From Closterium sp. NIES-65 (Eukaryota > Streptophyta > Zygnematophyceae > Desmidiales > Closteriaceae): a stretch of DNA of 64,000 nt. The translations under genes were made by a program, and so were the position numbers. Shown here one piece after another: positions 33,542 through 43,978 of the stretch. The notes below the pieces were generated by a model that did not search any database, was not told the DNA's origin, and was given only the letters and a program-made list of their open reading frames with translations. Position 1 is the stretch's first letter, and the number at the start of each line of letters is the position of its first letter. Where the stretch lies: positions 310,001 through 374,000 of the forward strand of contig CANXME010002102.1 of NCBI GenBank assembly GCA_948144175.1, in the 5' to 3' direction.

Positions 33542-34634
33542 TGTTGGTGTAAGGGCCTAATAAACTCAAGCTATTAAGACTTTATCACACTTAAAACCTC
33601 TCCTCGGGGTCACCTCCAAGGGTCCTTGGGTGCCTGGTACAAGACCAGCCCCTATCCTCGGGTCCGAGTTTGTAGAGAGAGGAATCAAGAGGGACTTAGT
33701 CAAAACAGCAAGAGTACCTTGAACGTCGCGCAGCGTATCGTGCAGACCGTCGATCGGATTAAGCTGAGAATTTCCTATATCGAAGCTCACTCTAAGAGCT
33801 TTAAAATAAGCCAAGTTGCCTCGCGAAAAGTTCTGCCATTACGAAGTTATGGCTCGGACAGCGTTAGCCTAGCGTTGGAGTGCTAGCGTACTAGCGTTGA
33901 CTCGGGTAGCATTCCGCCGTCGCACCGCGTAGACAAGAAATTCCAGCAAGGAAGGAATTCGCTTGAATCAATTTCACTATATTCAGGTACAAACAGAGAA
34001 GGAATAAATAGCTCTAGCTAGCAAGGACCTTGGGAATCAACCTGGGAACAACCAGGGATGATCCCAAATAATTCCAAGCAACAGAACCAACATGGCTGGA
34101 CAAAATAGCAGGTGATAGGTTGGTGAACAACCTCTGGTTCTGTTTTTCCAACCTGGGAAAACAACAACCAGGTTCAGGTCCTAAAAACAGAACCTGTTTT
34201 GTCTTTGCCCAACCAGCCAAATGCTGGTTCCGCTGGTTTCCCCTGGCCCTGTAGCATGCAGATACAGACAAACAACATCCAACCTTCACCTAAATTGTAC
34301 CCCTATAGTGCCTGCCCTGCTACACTATAGTCAACCAAACAAAACAGTACAATTTCGAGTTGGATAGAACTGAATCTGCGCAATCAAGTAAGTTGAACCG
34401 CAAAGCTTCCATCTTGGGTTCCTTTGCGAGCTCGTCCTTTCTGCTTGTACTGTTCATAGCGCGTACAATGTTATGCCGAAGCGCACATTTTGCGAGTACC
34501 TGCAAATGCTTCAAGCGAAAATTGCGAAAGCAAACAAACACACAAACATACCATTCACACGCAAATGCATTCGCACACGCATACTCGTACAAACAGACGG
34601 CAGGATGTCGTGCAATGTGAATTTGCACCCAACA
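33542..34634 (-). repeat. Cop-8 3' LTR (1093 bp)
   Basis: Bounded by TGTTGGTGTAAGGG (33542) and GCACCCAACA (34634). I saw no difference from 39304-40396. The polypurine tract (AGGCTGAGGGGGAGTG on the minus strand) adjoins at 34635-34650. Confidence 0.97.
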
Positions 34635-34676
34635 CACTCCCCCTCAGCCTGCCGGCTGCATCCCCATCATTCCATA

Positions 34677-37600
34677 CTAGTTCATGCTCATTCCACTCAT
34701 GCGCACACAACGCCAATGAGGCTCATCCGCAAGCCTCTTGGTGAGGAAGTCTGCTGGCTGCTGGTGAGTCTTGATGTAGATCGGATTCACCGTCCCCCTC
34801 TTCACCTCCTTACGCAGCCAGTGCCACTTGATACGCATGTGCTTATTCAGCCCATGAAGCACAGCGTTCCTGGCCATCCCAAGAGCTCCCTTGCTATCAC
34901 AAAACAGCGGCGTAGCAATCTTTTGCTCCTGGCCAATCTCCTCTAATAGCCTCCTCAGCCAAATCACCTCCTTCACCCCATGGAACATCGCCATGTACTC
35001 TGATTCCACGGAAGAGAGTGCTGTCTCCGTCTGCTTCTTGGACCTCCAACTAACAGGTCCTCCCCCTACTACGCAGATGTATCCTCCCACAGATGAGGAA
35101 TCTTCTTTTTCAGAGGCCCACGTAGCATCGGTAAAGCAAGTGAGAAAGAGCTTGCCTTCTCCAAGCCTCTCCCCCTTCTCTTTCAGCACCTCAACCCCTT
35201 TCTGCTTCACCTGCGCAGATGCGGAGTATTGAACTCCAATGCTTGGGTGAGAGTTCAGGTACTTCACCACACGCTCAGCTGCATCCACCTGCTCCTCTGA
35301 TGGATTCTGCACTACCCTAGCCAGCTGCCCAACCGAGAAAGAGATGTCGGGTCTCGTGTGAACTGCTGCATACAAGAGGCTGCCCACCAAGGACTGAAAT
35401 TGCTGCTGCTCCTCGGCTTCAACCCCTTCATCCTCTGCAGCTTTCACAAGCTTGAATTCTGCTGGCAGGGGAGTTGCAACCTTGCGCTCATTCTCAATTC
35501 CGTACTTCTCCCCAAGCTCCTTGATGAACTTCTCCTGGTGCAGTTTCAACCACCTGTGATCTGGATCCCTCTCTACGTGCATCCCGAGGTAGTACTTTAC
35601 CTCCCCAAGGTTCTTGCACTTGAAGTTCTCCATCAGCTGCTGCTGCACCTTCTGGATCTCCTTCATGCTGCTGCTAAAGAGAAGAATGTCGTCCACATAG
35701 ACCAGAAACAGCACCAGCTTCTCCCCCTCCCCCTTGAGAAAGAGGCTCTCATCACACCTGCTGGTCCTGAATCCCATCTCCTCTAAAACAGCTGCCAACT
35801 TCTGGTACCAGCAGCGTGGCGCCTGCTTCAAGCCGTAGATGGACTTTTTCAGCTTGCACACCCTGCCCGTACCATCCTCATACCCAGGTGGCTGCGTCAT
35901 GAACACCTCCTCCTCTAAAATCCCATTGAGGAATGCCGTTGATATATCCATCTGGATAATGAACTTCCCACCAACGGCTGCATCTGCCAACAAGACACGA
36001 AGGGTAGGGGGTTTGGCAGTGGGAGCAAAGATCTCATTGAAGTCCCGCTTCTCCTTCTGCATAAACCCCTTAGCCACCAACCTACTCTTGTAGATGGTGA
36101 CCTGCCCCTTGTCGTCAGTCTTGATCCTTAGCACCCACTTGCATTGTACCGCTTTCTTTCCCTCAGGCAGCACCACTAGTTCCCAAGTCCCATTCTCCAG
36201 CAGGCTCTGGTACTCAGCATCCCTGGAAGCTAGCCATTTGTCCCTATCTGGTCCAGCTAATGCCTCCTCCATGCTAGCTGGTTCCTCTGGTGCAGGGGCA
36301 AGAAAACAGTACGCAGGTTGATCCTCCTCATCCGGGTCATAGCCATGCGGTAGAATCAGCAATGCCTCCTCGGTCCCAAGCTGCTGCTCCGCTACATCAG
36401 CTCCTGCAGTCAGCTTCTTAGTAGCCATACGGGTACGTCCTGGCCTGGAGACGGGTGTCTCCCATCCCTTCATAACGACACCCTTCGGCTTCTTAGTTTT
36501 CCCCTGCTGCTGCTCTCCTCCCTCGGATCCAGCAGCTCCACTAGTGCTACCGCTAATCTCCACACCATCACCTCCACCAGCAGGTGCCTCCTGCACCTTC
36601 TCTTTATCACCACCCTCTGCAGCTGCCTCCTCTCCCTCCTCCCACACACTAGGAGTCAGGTCCAGCTGCATGGTAATCTGCTTCATCTGCTGGGACACCC
36701 TGGCCTCCGGCTGTTTCTCCCAGCTCCCATACATCATGCCCTCAACAAACTTCACATCCCTGCTGTCAAACAACACACCCTTGGAAGGCTCCCACAGCAG
36801 CCATCCCTTGCTTTCAGCAGCCAGCCCCAAATGTACACACCAGTTTGCACTCGCCCCCAACTTACTGCGGTAGGTCTTGGGAACGTGGGCGACTGCCATG
36901 CAACCGAACACCCTCAGCATGTCCACCGGCGGCTTCCTCCCAAGCCACCTCTCCAACGGCACCCACGAGTCATCCCCAACCTTTGTGAGTACCCTGTTCC
37001 TAGCGACGGTAGCGTGCCGAACAGCATGGGGCCACATCAAGTTGCCCAGCCCAGATTCTATGAGCAGCGCCCTAGCTGTCTCCAGAATTGTCCGGTTCGC
37101 CCGTTCTGCTACACCGTTGGACTGTGGGGTGTAAGCCGTGGTCAGCTCCCTCTGGATGCCCTGCTTCTTGAGCCAGGCCGTCATCTCAGCTCCAAGGAAC
37201 TCACCACCCCGATCTGTCCTAATCCGCTTCACCACACACTCCGCTTGCTTCTCCACGAACGGCAGCCAATCGTCCCGAATCGTGGAGGCGGCGTGATCTT
37301 TCTGCTTCAGCGGATACGCCCACATTAGCCTGCTCCAGTCATCCACTATGGTTAGGAAGTACCGCTCCCCCTTGTGCCCTTGCACCGGCAGCGGCCCCAC
37401 CAAGTCCATGTGGACCAGCTCCAACGGCTTTTTGCTCCTGCCAGCCACACTATGGAAGGGGAAACGGGTGAACTTTGAAAGGAGGCAAATTTCACAGTTA
37501 TCATCGGGTGGTTGTCCGTTCAGCTTTAAGCCCTTAACGGCTCCATCCTTCTCCAGCTGCTTCAGCAAAGGCATTGCCACATGCCCCAAACGTCGGTGTG

Positions 37601-39257
37601 CAGTTGCCCAATCTGTCTCCCCAGATCTGGCCGACACTTTCACACCAACCCCTCCAACGGCGTTGCACTCCCCCTGGGATGCAGACCCCTCTCCAGCCTG
37701 CCCCCCACCGTGCCACGCCAGCGCCGGCAGCTGCCACATAGATCTGTACACGTCCTTGCTCTCGTGCAGATCCCAAAGCACCCGATTGCCCAGCTTCCCC
37801 TTATAAGTGCGAGCCCCATCCGTGTTGGTGTTCACCCCAGCCTTGCCAAGCTTACGGAGGGAGATGAGGTTGGCCTTCAGGTCGGGGACGAGGAGAACGT
37901 CGTGCAGCACCACCGGCTTGCCATCCGCTCCCTTAAATGCAGCTCGTCCCGCACCAGCCACCTTCAACATGTGTCCAGAGGCAGAGCACACCTCATTAAT
38001 CGGTGCAGCGCGTACGTCGTCCAGCAGGTCCTTGCGCGGCGTCATTGTCCAAGCAGCGCCTGTGTCCAACACCCAATAGTCCAGGGGGTGCAGCTCTGCT
38101 CCAGCCTTAGCAGATGCGTCTCCTTGCTCCCCCTTGTCTCCCATATGGAAGAATTGGCCCGCGGTGCGCTCCTTCTTCTTCTCCGCACCGCCGTTGCCCT
38201 TCGGGTTGTTGTCGGACGAATCAGCGACCATGTTGGCGCCGTTTTTCTGGTTCCTCCGCGCGCCGCCATCCTGGTGACGATTCTGGGGGGTCCATCCATC
38301 GGGTTTCTTATAGCACAAAAACCAGGGGTGCCCTTCCTTCTCACAATACCAGCAACTCCCTTTCATTTTGCCACCAGCACCCGACTTGCCCCCACGTCCA
38401 GATTTCGCACCGCGACCCCAACCGGTACCTCCTTGTTGGTCGTTGGAGTCGTCGTCTTTCTTTGCACCGCGTCCAGCACCACCGAAGCCACGTCCTCTGC
38501 CACGTCGGCTCCCTTGCATCCCGTAGCCGCTGCTGCCGTCGTCTCCACCCCTCAGTTGACGGCGACGGAAGTCCTCCTCTAGAATCTTTGTCCGCACCCA
38601 CTCGAGTGTCCACGAGCTCTGGTTCTGCGGCAGGCTCAATCCGCTCGTGAATTGAAGCCACGATTCCGGCAGCAGCGAGAGCATCTTCAGGCACTTGGTC
38701 TGCTCTGGGTAGGTGATTCCCGCGATCGCCAACTTCGCGTAGAGGTCGCGCAATTTGTCCAGGACAGGTTGCACTGGCTCTCCCTCGCTCAGGCGCAACG
38801 CGGACAGCTCCCTCTCCAGCATCAATGTTGCAACAACGGAGGTCGGGGCGTGCAGCTCCTTCAACACCGTCCACGCCTTCGGACCGCACTCAACCTCCGG
38901 CAGCAGGTGCATGATGTGGTGACGCTGGTTCAGCTCCAAACTCTGCGACATCAAGTAGTAGCCAGCCGAGGCGCGCTCGTCCCAATCTTCCTGAAGGGCG
39001 GGGTCACTCGGTCTAGGCTCCTCCCCAATCATTAGTTTCAGCAATCCGATTTGACGGAAATAAAGTTGCATTTTCCAGGCCCAATCATCATAGCCCTCAC
39101 CATTGAACTTCTCGACGGTGAAGTTTTTCAGCACCTCCTTGATCAGCGAGCCCTGGCTTGTTCGCGCTCCCCTTGGCGCAGAAACACCAGAATCATGGCT
39201 GCCGCTACGATCTTGGGCTGAAGATTCACCAGCTACCGCCGAGGTGTTGCCCGCCAT
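34677..39257 (-). CDS. Cop-8 Gag-Pol polyprotein (1526 aa)
   Basis: A single frame with copia order and typical copia length. Gag: capsid (UBN2-like) about residues 50-235, basic RGG-rich tail, zinc knuckle CX2CX4HX4C at 302-315. Protease: DTGAAWTM, catalytic Asp near 398. Integrase: HHCC zinc region (H554, H559, C588, C591), DDE residues near 618, 682 and 718. RT: QMDISTAFLNG (near 1104) and YVDD (1187-1190). RNase H: TDATW (1377), SSVESEYMA (1418), CDSKGA (1454) and the C-terminal QPADFLTKRLADEPHW. The start MAGNTSAVAG lies about 40 bp after the primer site. It differs from the Cop-9 protein at about two dozen residues, none catalytic; GASANWCVH replaces a conserved isoleucine. Confidence 0.97.
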   Translation of the reverse strand: MAGNTSAVAGESSAQDRSGSHDSGVSAPRGARTSQGSLIKEVLKNFTVEKFNGEGYDDWAWKMQLYFRQIGLLKLMIGEEPRPSDPALQEDWDERASAGYYLMSQSLELNQRHHIMHLLPEVECGPKAWTVLKELHAPTSVVATLMLERELSALRLSEGEPVQPVLDKLRDLYAKLAIAGITYPEQTKCLKMLSLLPESWLQFTSGLSLPQNQSSWTLEWVRTKILEEDFRRRQLRGGDDGSSGYGMQGSRRGRGRGFGGAGRGAKKDDDSNDQQGGTGWGRGAKSGRGGKSGAGGKMKGSCWYCEKEGHPWFLCYKKPDGWTPQNRHQDGGARRNQKNGANMVADSSDNNPKGNGGAEKKKERTAGQFFHMGDKGEQGDASAKAGAELHPLDYWVLDTGAAWTMTPRKDLLDDVRAAPINEVCSASGHMLKVAGAGRAAFKGADGKPVVLHDVLLVPDLKANLISLRKLGKAGVNTNTDGARTYKGKLGNRVLWDLHESKDVYRSMWQLPALAWHGGGQAGEGSASQGECNAVGGVGVKVSARSGETDWATAHRRLGHVAMPLLKQLEKDGAVKGLKLNGQPPDDNCEICLLSKFTRFPFHSVAGRSKKPLELVHMDLVGPLPVQGHKGERYFLTIVDDWSRLMWAYPLKQKDHAASTIRDDWLPFVEKQAECVVKRIRTDRGGEFLGAEMTAWLKKQGIQRELTTAYTPQSNGVAERANRTILETARALLIESGLGNLMWPHAVRHATVARNRVLTKVGDDSWVPLERWLGRKPPVDMLRVFGCMAVAHVPKTYRSKLGASANWCVHLGLAAESKGWLLWEPSKGVLFDSRDVKFVEGMMYGSWEKQPEARVSQQMKQITMQLDLTPSVWEEGEEAAAEGGDKEKVQEAPAGGGDGVEISGSTSGAAGSEGGEQQQGKTKKPKGVVMKGWETPVSRPGRTRMATKKLTAGADVAEQQLGTEEALLILPHGYDPDEEDQPAYCFLAPAPEEPASMEEALAGPDRDKWLASRDAEYQSLLENGTWELVVLPEGKKAVQCKWVLRIKTDDKGQVTIYKSRLVAKGFMQKEKRDFNEIFAPTAKPPTLRVLLADAAVGGKFIIQMDISTAFLNGILEEEVFMTQPPGYEDGTGRVCKLKKSIYGLKQAPRCWYQKLAAVLEEMGFRTSRCDESLFLKGEGEKLVLFLVYVDDILLFSSSMKEIQKVQQQLMENFKCKNLGEVKYYLGMHVERDPDHRWLKLHQEKFIKELGEKYGIENERKVATPLPAEFKLVKAAEDEGVEAEEQQQFQSLVGSLLYAAVHTRPDISFSVGQLARVVQNPSEEQVDAAERVVKYLNSHPSIGVQYSASAQVKQKGVEVLKEKGERLGEGKLFLTCFTDATWASEKEDSSSVGGYICVVGGGPVSWRSKKQTETALSSVESEYMAMFHGVKEVIWLRRLLEEIGQEQKIATPLFCDSKGALGMARNAVLHGLNKHMRIKWHWLRKEVKRGTVNPIYIKTHQQPADFLTKRLADEPHWRCVRMSGMSMN

Positions 39258-39288
39258 AGCTACCTATATCGAGGATCACTATAACGCA

Positions 39289-39300
39289 GCTCTGATACCA
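39289..39300 (-). promoter_or_regulatory. Cop-8 primer-binding site (tRNA-iMet)
   Basis: The minus strand reads TGGTATCAGAGC three bases inside the 5' LTR. Complementary to the 3' end of initiator tRNA-Met. Confidence 0.92.
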
Positions 39301-39303
39301 GCT

Positions 39304-40396
39304 TGTTGGTGTAAGGGCCTAATAAACTCAAGCTATTAAGACTTTATCACACTTAAAACCTCTCCTCGGGGTCACCTCCAAGGGTCCTTGGGTGCCTGGT
39401 ACAAGACCAGCCCCTATCCTCGGGTCCGAGTTTGTAGAGAGAGGAATCAAGAGGGACTTAGTCAAAACAGCAAGAGTACCTTGAACGTCGCGCAGCGTAT
39501 CGTGCAGACCGTCGATCGGATTAAGCTGAGAATTTCCTATATCGAAGCTCACTCTAAGAGCTTTAAAATAAGCCAAGTTGCCTCGCGAAAAGTTCTGCCA
39601 TTACGAAGTTATGGCTCGGACAGCGTTAGCCTAGCGTTGGAGTGCTAGCGTACTAGCGTTGACTCGGGTAGCATTCCGCCGTCGCACCGCGTAGACAAGA
39701 AATTCCAGCAAGGAAGGAATTCGCTTGAATCAATTTCACTATATTCAGGTACAAACAGAGAAGGAATAAATAGCTCTAGCTAGCAAGGACCTTGGGAATC
39801 AACCTGGGAACAACCAGGGATGATCCCAAATAATTCCAAGCAACAGAACCAACATGGCTGGACAAAATAGCAGGTGATAGGTTGGTGAACAACCTCTGGT
39901 TCTGTTTTTCCAACCTGGGAAAACAACAACCAGGTTCAGGTCCTAAAAACAGAACCTGTTTTGTCTTTGCCCAACCAGCCAAATGCTGGTTCCGCTGGTT
40001 TCCCCTGGCCCTGTAGCATGCAGATACAGACAAACAACATCCAACCTTCACCTAAATTGTACCCCTATAGTGCCTGCCCTGCTACACTATAGTCAACCAA
40101 ACAAAACAGTACAATTTCGAGTTGGATAGAACTGAATCTGCGCAATCAAGTAAGTTGAACCGCAAAGCTTCCATCTTGGGTTCCTTTGCGAGCTCGTCCT
40201 TTCTGCTTGTACTGTTCATAGCGCGTACAATGTTATGCCGAAGCGCACATTTTGCGAGTACCTGCAAATGCTTCAAGCGAAAATTGCGAAAGCAAACAAA
40301 CACACAAACATACCATTCACACGCAAATGCATTCGCACACGCATACTCGTACAAACAGACGGCAGGATGTCGTGCAATGTGAATTTGCACCCAACA
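39304..40396 (-). repeat. Cop-8 5' LTR (1093 bp)
   Basis: Same boundaries and sequence as 33542-34634. It should hold the promoter; a CTATTTATTCC stretch (minus strand, about 39775-39765) may be the TATA element. Confidence 0.95.
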
Positions 40397-41636
40397 ATGC
40401 AGAAGGATGTGTACATGACTCACCCGCCTGGGTATGAGGATGGTACGGGCAGGGTGTGTAAGCTGAAAAAGTCCATCTACGGCTTGGCAGGCGCCACGCT
40501 GCTGGTACCAGAAGTTGGCAGCTGTTTTAGAGGAGATGGGATTCACGACCATCAGCTGTGATAAGAGCCTCTTTCTCAAGGGGGAAGGGGAGAAGCTGGT
40601 GCTGTTTCTGGTCTATGTGGACAACATTCTTCTCTTTAAGAGCTGCATGAAGAAGATCCTGAATGTGCAGCAGCAGCTGATGGAGAAGTTCAAGTGCAAG
40701 AACTTTGGGGAGGTAAAGCACTACCTTGGGATGCACGTGGAGAGGGATCTGGATCACATGCGGTTGAAGCTGCACCAGGAGAAGTTCATCAAGGAGCTGG
40801 GGGAAAAGTACGGGATTGAGAATGAGCGCAAAGTTGCAACTCCCCTGTCAGCAGAATTCAAGCTTGTGAAAGCTGCAGAGGATGAAGGGGTTGAAGGCGA
40901 GGAGCAGCAGCAATTTCAGTCCTTGGTGGGCAGCCTCTTGTATGCAGCAGTTCACACGAGGCCCGACATCTCTTTCTCGGTTGGGCAGCTGGCTAGGGTG
41001 GTGCATAATCCATCAGAGGAGCAGGTGGATGCAGCAGAGCGTGTGGTGAAGTATCTGAACTCTCTCCCAAGCATTGGAGTTCAATACTCCGCATCAGCAC
41101 AGGTGAAGCAGAAAGGGGTTGAGATGCTGAAAGAGAAGGGGGAGAGGCTTGGAGAAGGCAAGCTCTTTCTCACTTGCTTTACCGATGCTACATGGGCCTC
41201 TGAGAAGGAGGATTCCTCATCTATCGGAGGATACATCTGTGTAGTTGGGGGAGGACCTGTTAGTTGGAGGTCAAAGAAGCAGACGGAGACAGCACTCTCT
41301 TCTGTGGAATCAGAGTACATGGCGATGTTCCATGGGGTGAAGGAGGTGATTTGGCTGAGGAGGTTGTTAGAGGAGATTGGCCAGGAGCGGAAGGTTGCTA
41401 CACCGCTGTTTTGTGATAGCAAGGGGGCTCTTGGGATGGCCAGGAACGCTGTGCTTCATGGGCTCAATAAGCACATGCGTATCAAGTGGCACTGGCTGCG
41501 TAAGGAAGTGAAGAGGGGGGCGGTGAATCCGATCTACATCAAGACTCACCAGCAGCCAGCAGACTTCCTCACCAAGAGGCTTGCGGATGAGCCTCATTGG
41601 CGTTGTGTGTGCATGAGTGGAATGAGCATGAACTAG
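40397..41636 (+). pseudogene. Cop-7 RT (C-terminal part) and RNase H
   Basis: Resumes MQK, then directly DVYMTHPPGYEDG: compared with Cop-9, 48 codons are missing in frame, including the first RT aspartate (QMDISTAFLNG). A 2-bp deletion at KKSIYGL (about 40487) shifts the frame; the rest (40515-41636) is open. The RT box reads YVDNILLF, the second catalytic aspartate changed to asparagine. RNase H motifs TDATW, SSVESEYMA, CDSKGA and QPADFLTKRL are all kept. Ends at TAG 41634-41636. Confidence 0.92.
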
Positions 41637-41678
41637 TATGGAATGATGGGGATGCAGCCGGCATGCTCAGGGGGAGTG
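41637..41678 (+). other. Cop-7 3' untranslated region and polypurine tract
   Basis: A 42-bp spacer ending CTCAGGGGGAGTG, the family's polypurine tract with one change from CTGAGGGGGAGTG. Confidence 0.85.
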
Positions 41679-42762
41679 TGTTGGGTGCAAATTCACATTG
41701 CACGACATCCTGCCGTCTGTTTGTACGAATATGCGTGTGCGAATGCATTTGGGTGTGAATGGAATGTTCGTGTGTTTGTTTGCTTTCGCAATTTTCGCTT
41801 GAAGCATTTGCAGGTACTCGCGCATTGTGCGCTTCGGCACAACATTGTACGTGCTATGAACAGTACAAGCAGAAAGGACGAGCTCGCAAAGGAACCCAAG
41901 ATGGAAGCTTTGCGGTTCGGTTGAATTGATTGTGCAGATTCAGTTCTATCCAACTCGAAATCGTACTGTTTTGTTTGGTTGACTATAGTGTAGCAGGGCA
42001 GGCACTATAGGGGTACAATTTAGGTGAAGGTTGGATGTTGTTTGTCTGTATCTGCATGCTACAGGGCCAGGGGAAACCAGAGGAACCAGCATTTGGCTGG
42101 TTGGGCAAAGACAAAACAGGTTCTGTTTCTAGGACCTGAACCTAGTTGTTGTTTTCCCAGGTTGGAAAAACAGAATCAGAGGTTGTTTACCAACCTACCA
42201 CCTGCTGTTTTGTCCAGCCAGGTTCGTTCTGCTGCTTGGAATTATTTGGGATCATCCCTGGTTGTTCCCTGGTTGATTCCCAAGGTCCTTGCTAGCTAGA
42301 ACTATTTATTCTTTCTCTATTTGTACCTGAATATAGTGAAATTGATTCAAGCGAATTCCTTCCTTGCTGGAATTTCGTTTCTACGCGGTGCGACGGCGGA
42401 ATGCTACCCGAGTCAACGCTAGTACGATAGCACTTCAATGCTAGGCAAACGCTGTCCGAGCCATAACTTCGTAATGGCAGAACTTTTCGCGAGGCAACTT
42501 GGTTCATTTTAAAGCTCTTAGAGCGAGCTTCGATATAGGAAATTCTCAGCTTAATCCGATCGACGGTCTGCACGATACGCTGCGCGACGTTCAAGGTACT
42601 CTTGCTGTTTTGACTAAGTCCCTCTTGATCCCTCTCTCTACAAATTCGGACCCAAGGATAGGGGCTGGTCTTGTACCAGGCACCCAAGAGGTGACCCCGA
42701 GGAGAGGTTTTAAGTTTGATAAAGTCTTAATAGTTTGAGTTCATTAGGCCCTTACAGCAACA
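41679..42762 (+). repeat. Cop-7 3' LTR (1084 bp)
   Basis: TGTTGGGTGC to TTACAGCAACA; the terminal CCAACA is changed to GCAACA and a ~9-bp deletion lies near 42688. Diverged from 29251-30341 by scattered substitutions. Confidence 0.93.
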
Positions 42763-43241
42763 GGCCGCACCCTGCCTTTGACGCAGCCACGCCTTGCACC
42801 CGACGCGGCCGCGCGCTGCCTCTGACACGGCCGCGCCTCTGACGCGGCCGCGCCCTGCCTTCGTCGCAGCCGCGCCCTGCCTTCGACGCGGCCGCGCCCT
42901 GCCTTTGACGTGGATGCGCCCTGCATCACGCGGCCCCGCCCTATCTCTAACGCGGCCGCGCCCAGCCTTTGACGCGGCCGCGCCCTGCCTCTAACGCGGC
43001 CGAGCCCTGCAGCCGGCGCGGCCCCGCCCTGCTGCCGACGCTGCCCCGCCCGGACGCCGACGCGGCCCCGCCAGCCCTGCAGCTGACGCGGCCCCGATGT
43101 GCCCCTGACGCGGCCCTCCCTGCAGCTGCCGCAGCCCTACTCTGCAGCTGCTGCTGCGGCCCCGCCGTTGCCGCCGTCGTGCGCCTACCCTGCCGCCGCG
43201 CGCCGAATGCCGGCCCTTCTCACCACTGGTGAGCACCTGCC
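42763..43241 (+). repeat. Cop-5 leader, right part of the 22-bp array
   Basis: Continues the GACGCGGCCGCGCCCTGCCTT-type array broken by Cop-7, fading by about 43100 into a GC-rich region with CTGCAGCTGC blocks. No gene is recognisable; open frames here follow from the lack of AT-rich stop codons. Confidence 0.75.
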
Positions 43242-43978
43242 TTGTTCGCGCATTGCCGCGCCCTCTACCTGCCCGCCTGTCTGCCTGCTTGCCTGCCCGC
43301 CTGCCTGCCTGCCTGCCTTCCTGCCTGCCGCGCCTGCCCTGCCCGCGCTGCTGCTGCTACTACTGCTACTGCTGCTACTGGCGTTGGCCAGATGCAGCTC
43401 CAGCGACGTCCGTGTGAGTCCCTTAAGCACCAGCAGCTTTGTGAGTGGTACGCTAGTTGGGGTTGTAGGGGTGGCCGCGCTGCTACTGCTTCTACTGCTG
43501 TTACTGCTGCTACTGGGGCTACTACTGCTACTGCTGCTACTGGCGGTGGCCAGATGCAGCTCCAGCAATGTCCGCGCGAGTCTCTCACGCCCCAGCAGCT
43601 TCGTGAGTGGTACGCTCAGAGTAGAGGGTCTCTCAGTACCGTTCGCTGCCCGTACATCATTCGTACAGATGATCGGACTAGTCAGGCTTGCGGGATGCTT
43701 AGTCACACCCAGTCCCGCTGCTTCGCCCGTCTGAGCGACGCTTGGCGTACCGAGTTTTGCGACGAGGCTGAGCTCCCCACCTGGGTGGAGCTGCTTGGAC
43801 ACGGGGTAGATATCTTTGCTCTTGAATATGATGCTATTCTAACTGCCATCCATGCATTGCCTACTAGTGCTGACCGTGCCTGTTACCTGTGCGTACCGCC
43901 TGACCCAGATATAGAGCCTGCTGCTCTAGGTGCTGGTGAGGCTGCTGCTCTACGTGCTCGTGCGTCTCTTGCTCTAGA
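43242..43978 (+). pseudogene. Cop-5 Gag remnant
   Basis: A TGCC-repeat tract (43270-43330) leads into a frame with two copies of a ~69-bp block (43389-43458 and 43551-43619) reading QMQLQ...P.ESL..QQL.EWYA, separated by alternating alanine/threonine codons. Then come the long-loop zinc knuckle (43647-43721) and FARLSDAWRTEF, VDIFALEYDAILTA and CYLCVPPDPDIEP. The N-terminal capsid half seen in Cop-6 (AVDFEVWVHDL to TRLPESLR) is missing. The solo LTR interrupts the frame at 43979. Confidence 0.8.

Larger units (their letters stand above)
33542..40396 (-). mobile_element. Cop-8: full-length, apparently intact copia element
   Basis: 6855 bp: LTR 1093 bp at each end, primer site, one open 1526-codon Gag-Pol frame, polypurine tract, and a perfect 5-bp duplication. 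By eye the two LTRs are identical, which indicates a very recent insertion. It sits in opposite orientation inside Cop-7, an older member of its own family. Confidence 0.97.
29251..42762 (+). mobile_element. Cop-7: older decayed copy of the 1093-bp-LTR family
   Basis: LTRs 29251-30341 and 41679-42762, flanked by GACCG and GGCCG (one difference). Its own internal sequence is 30342-33541 and 40402-41678; Cop-8 occupies the gap. The protein matches Cop-8/Cop-9 throughout but carries a Gag stop, a frameshift, an integrase-linker stop, an in-frame RT deletion of 144 bp, a 2-bp deletion and YVDD changed to YVDN. The primer site is TGGTAACAGAGC, one mismatch. Confidence 0.95.

Noticed and set aside
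43185-43802. 205-codon minus-strand frame over Cop-5 Gag
   Set aside because: Mirror of a GC-rich repeat and of the real Gag frame; no motif.
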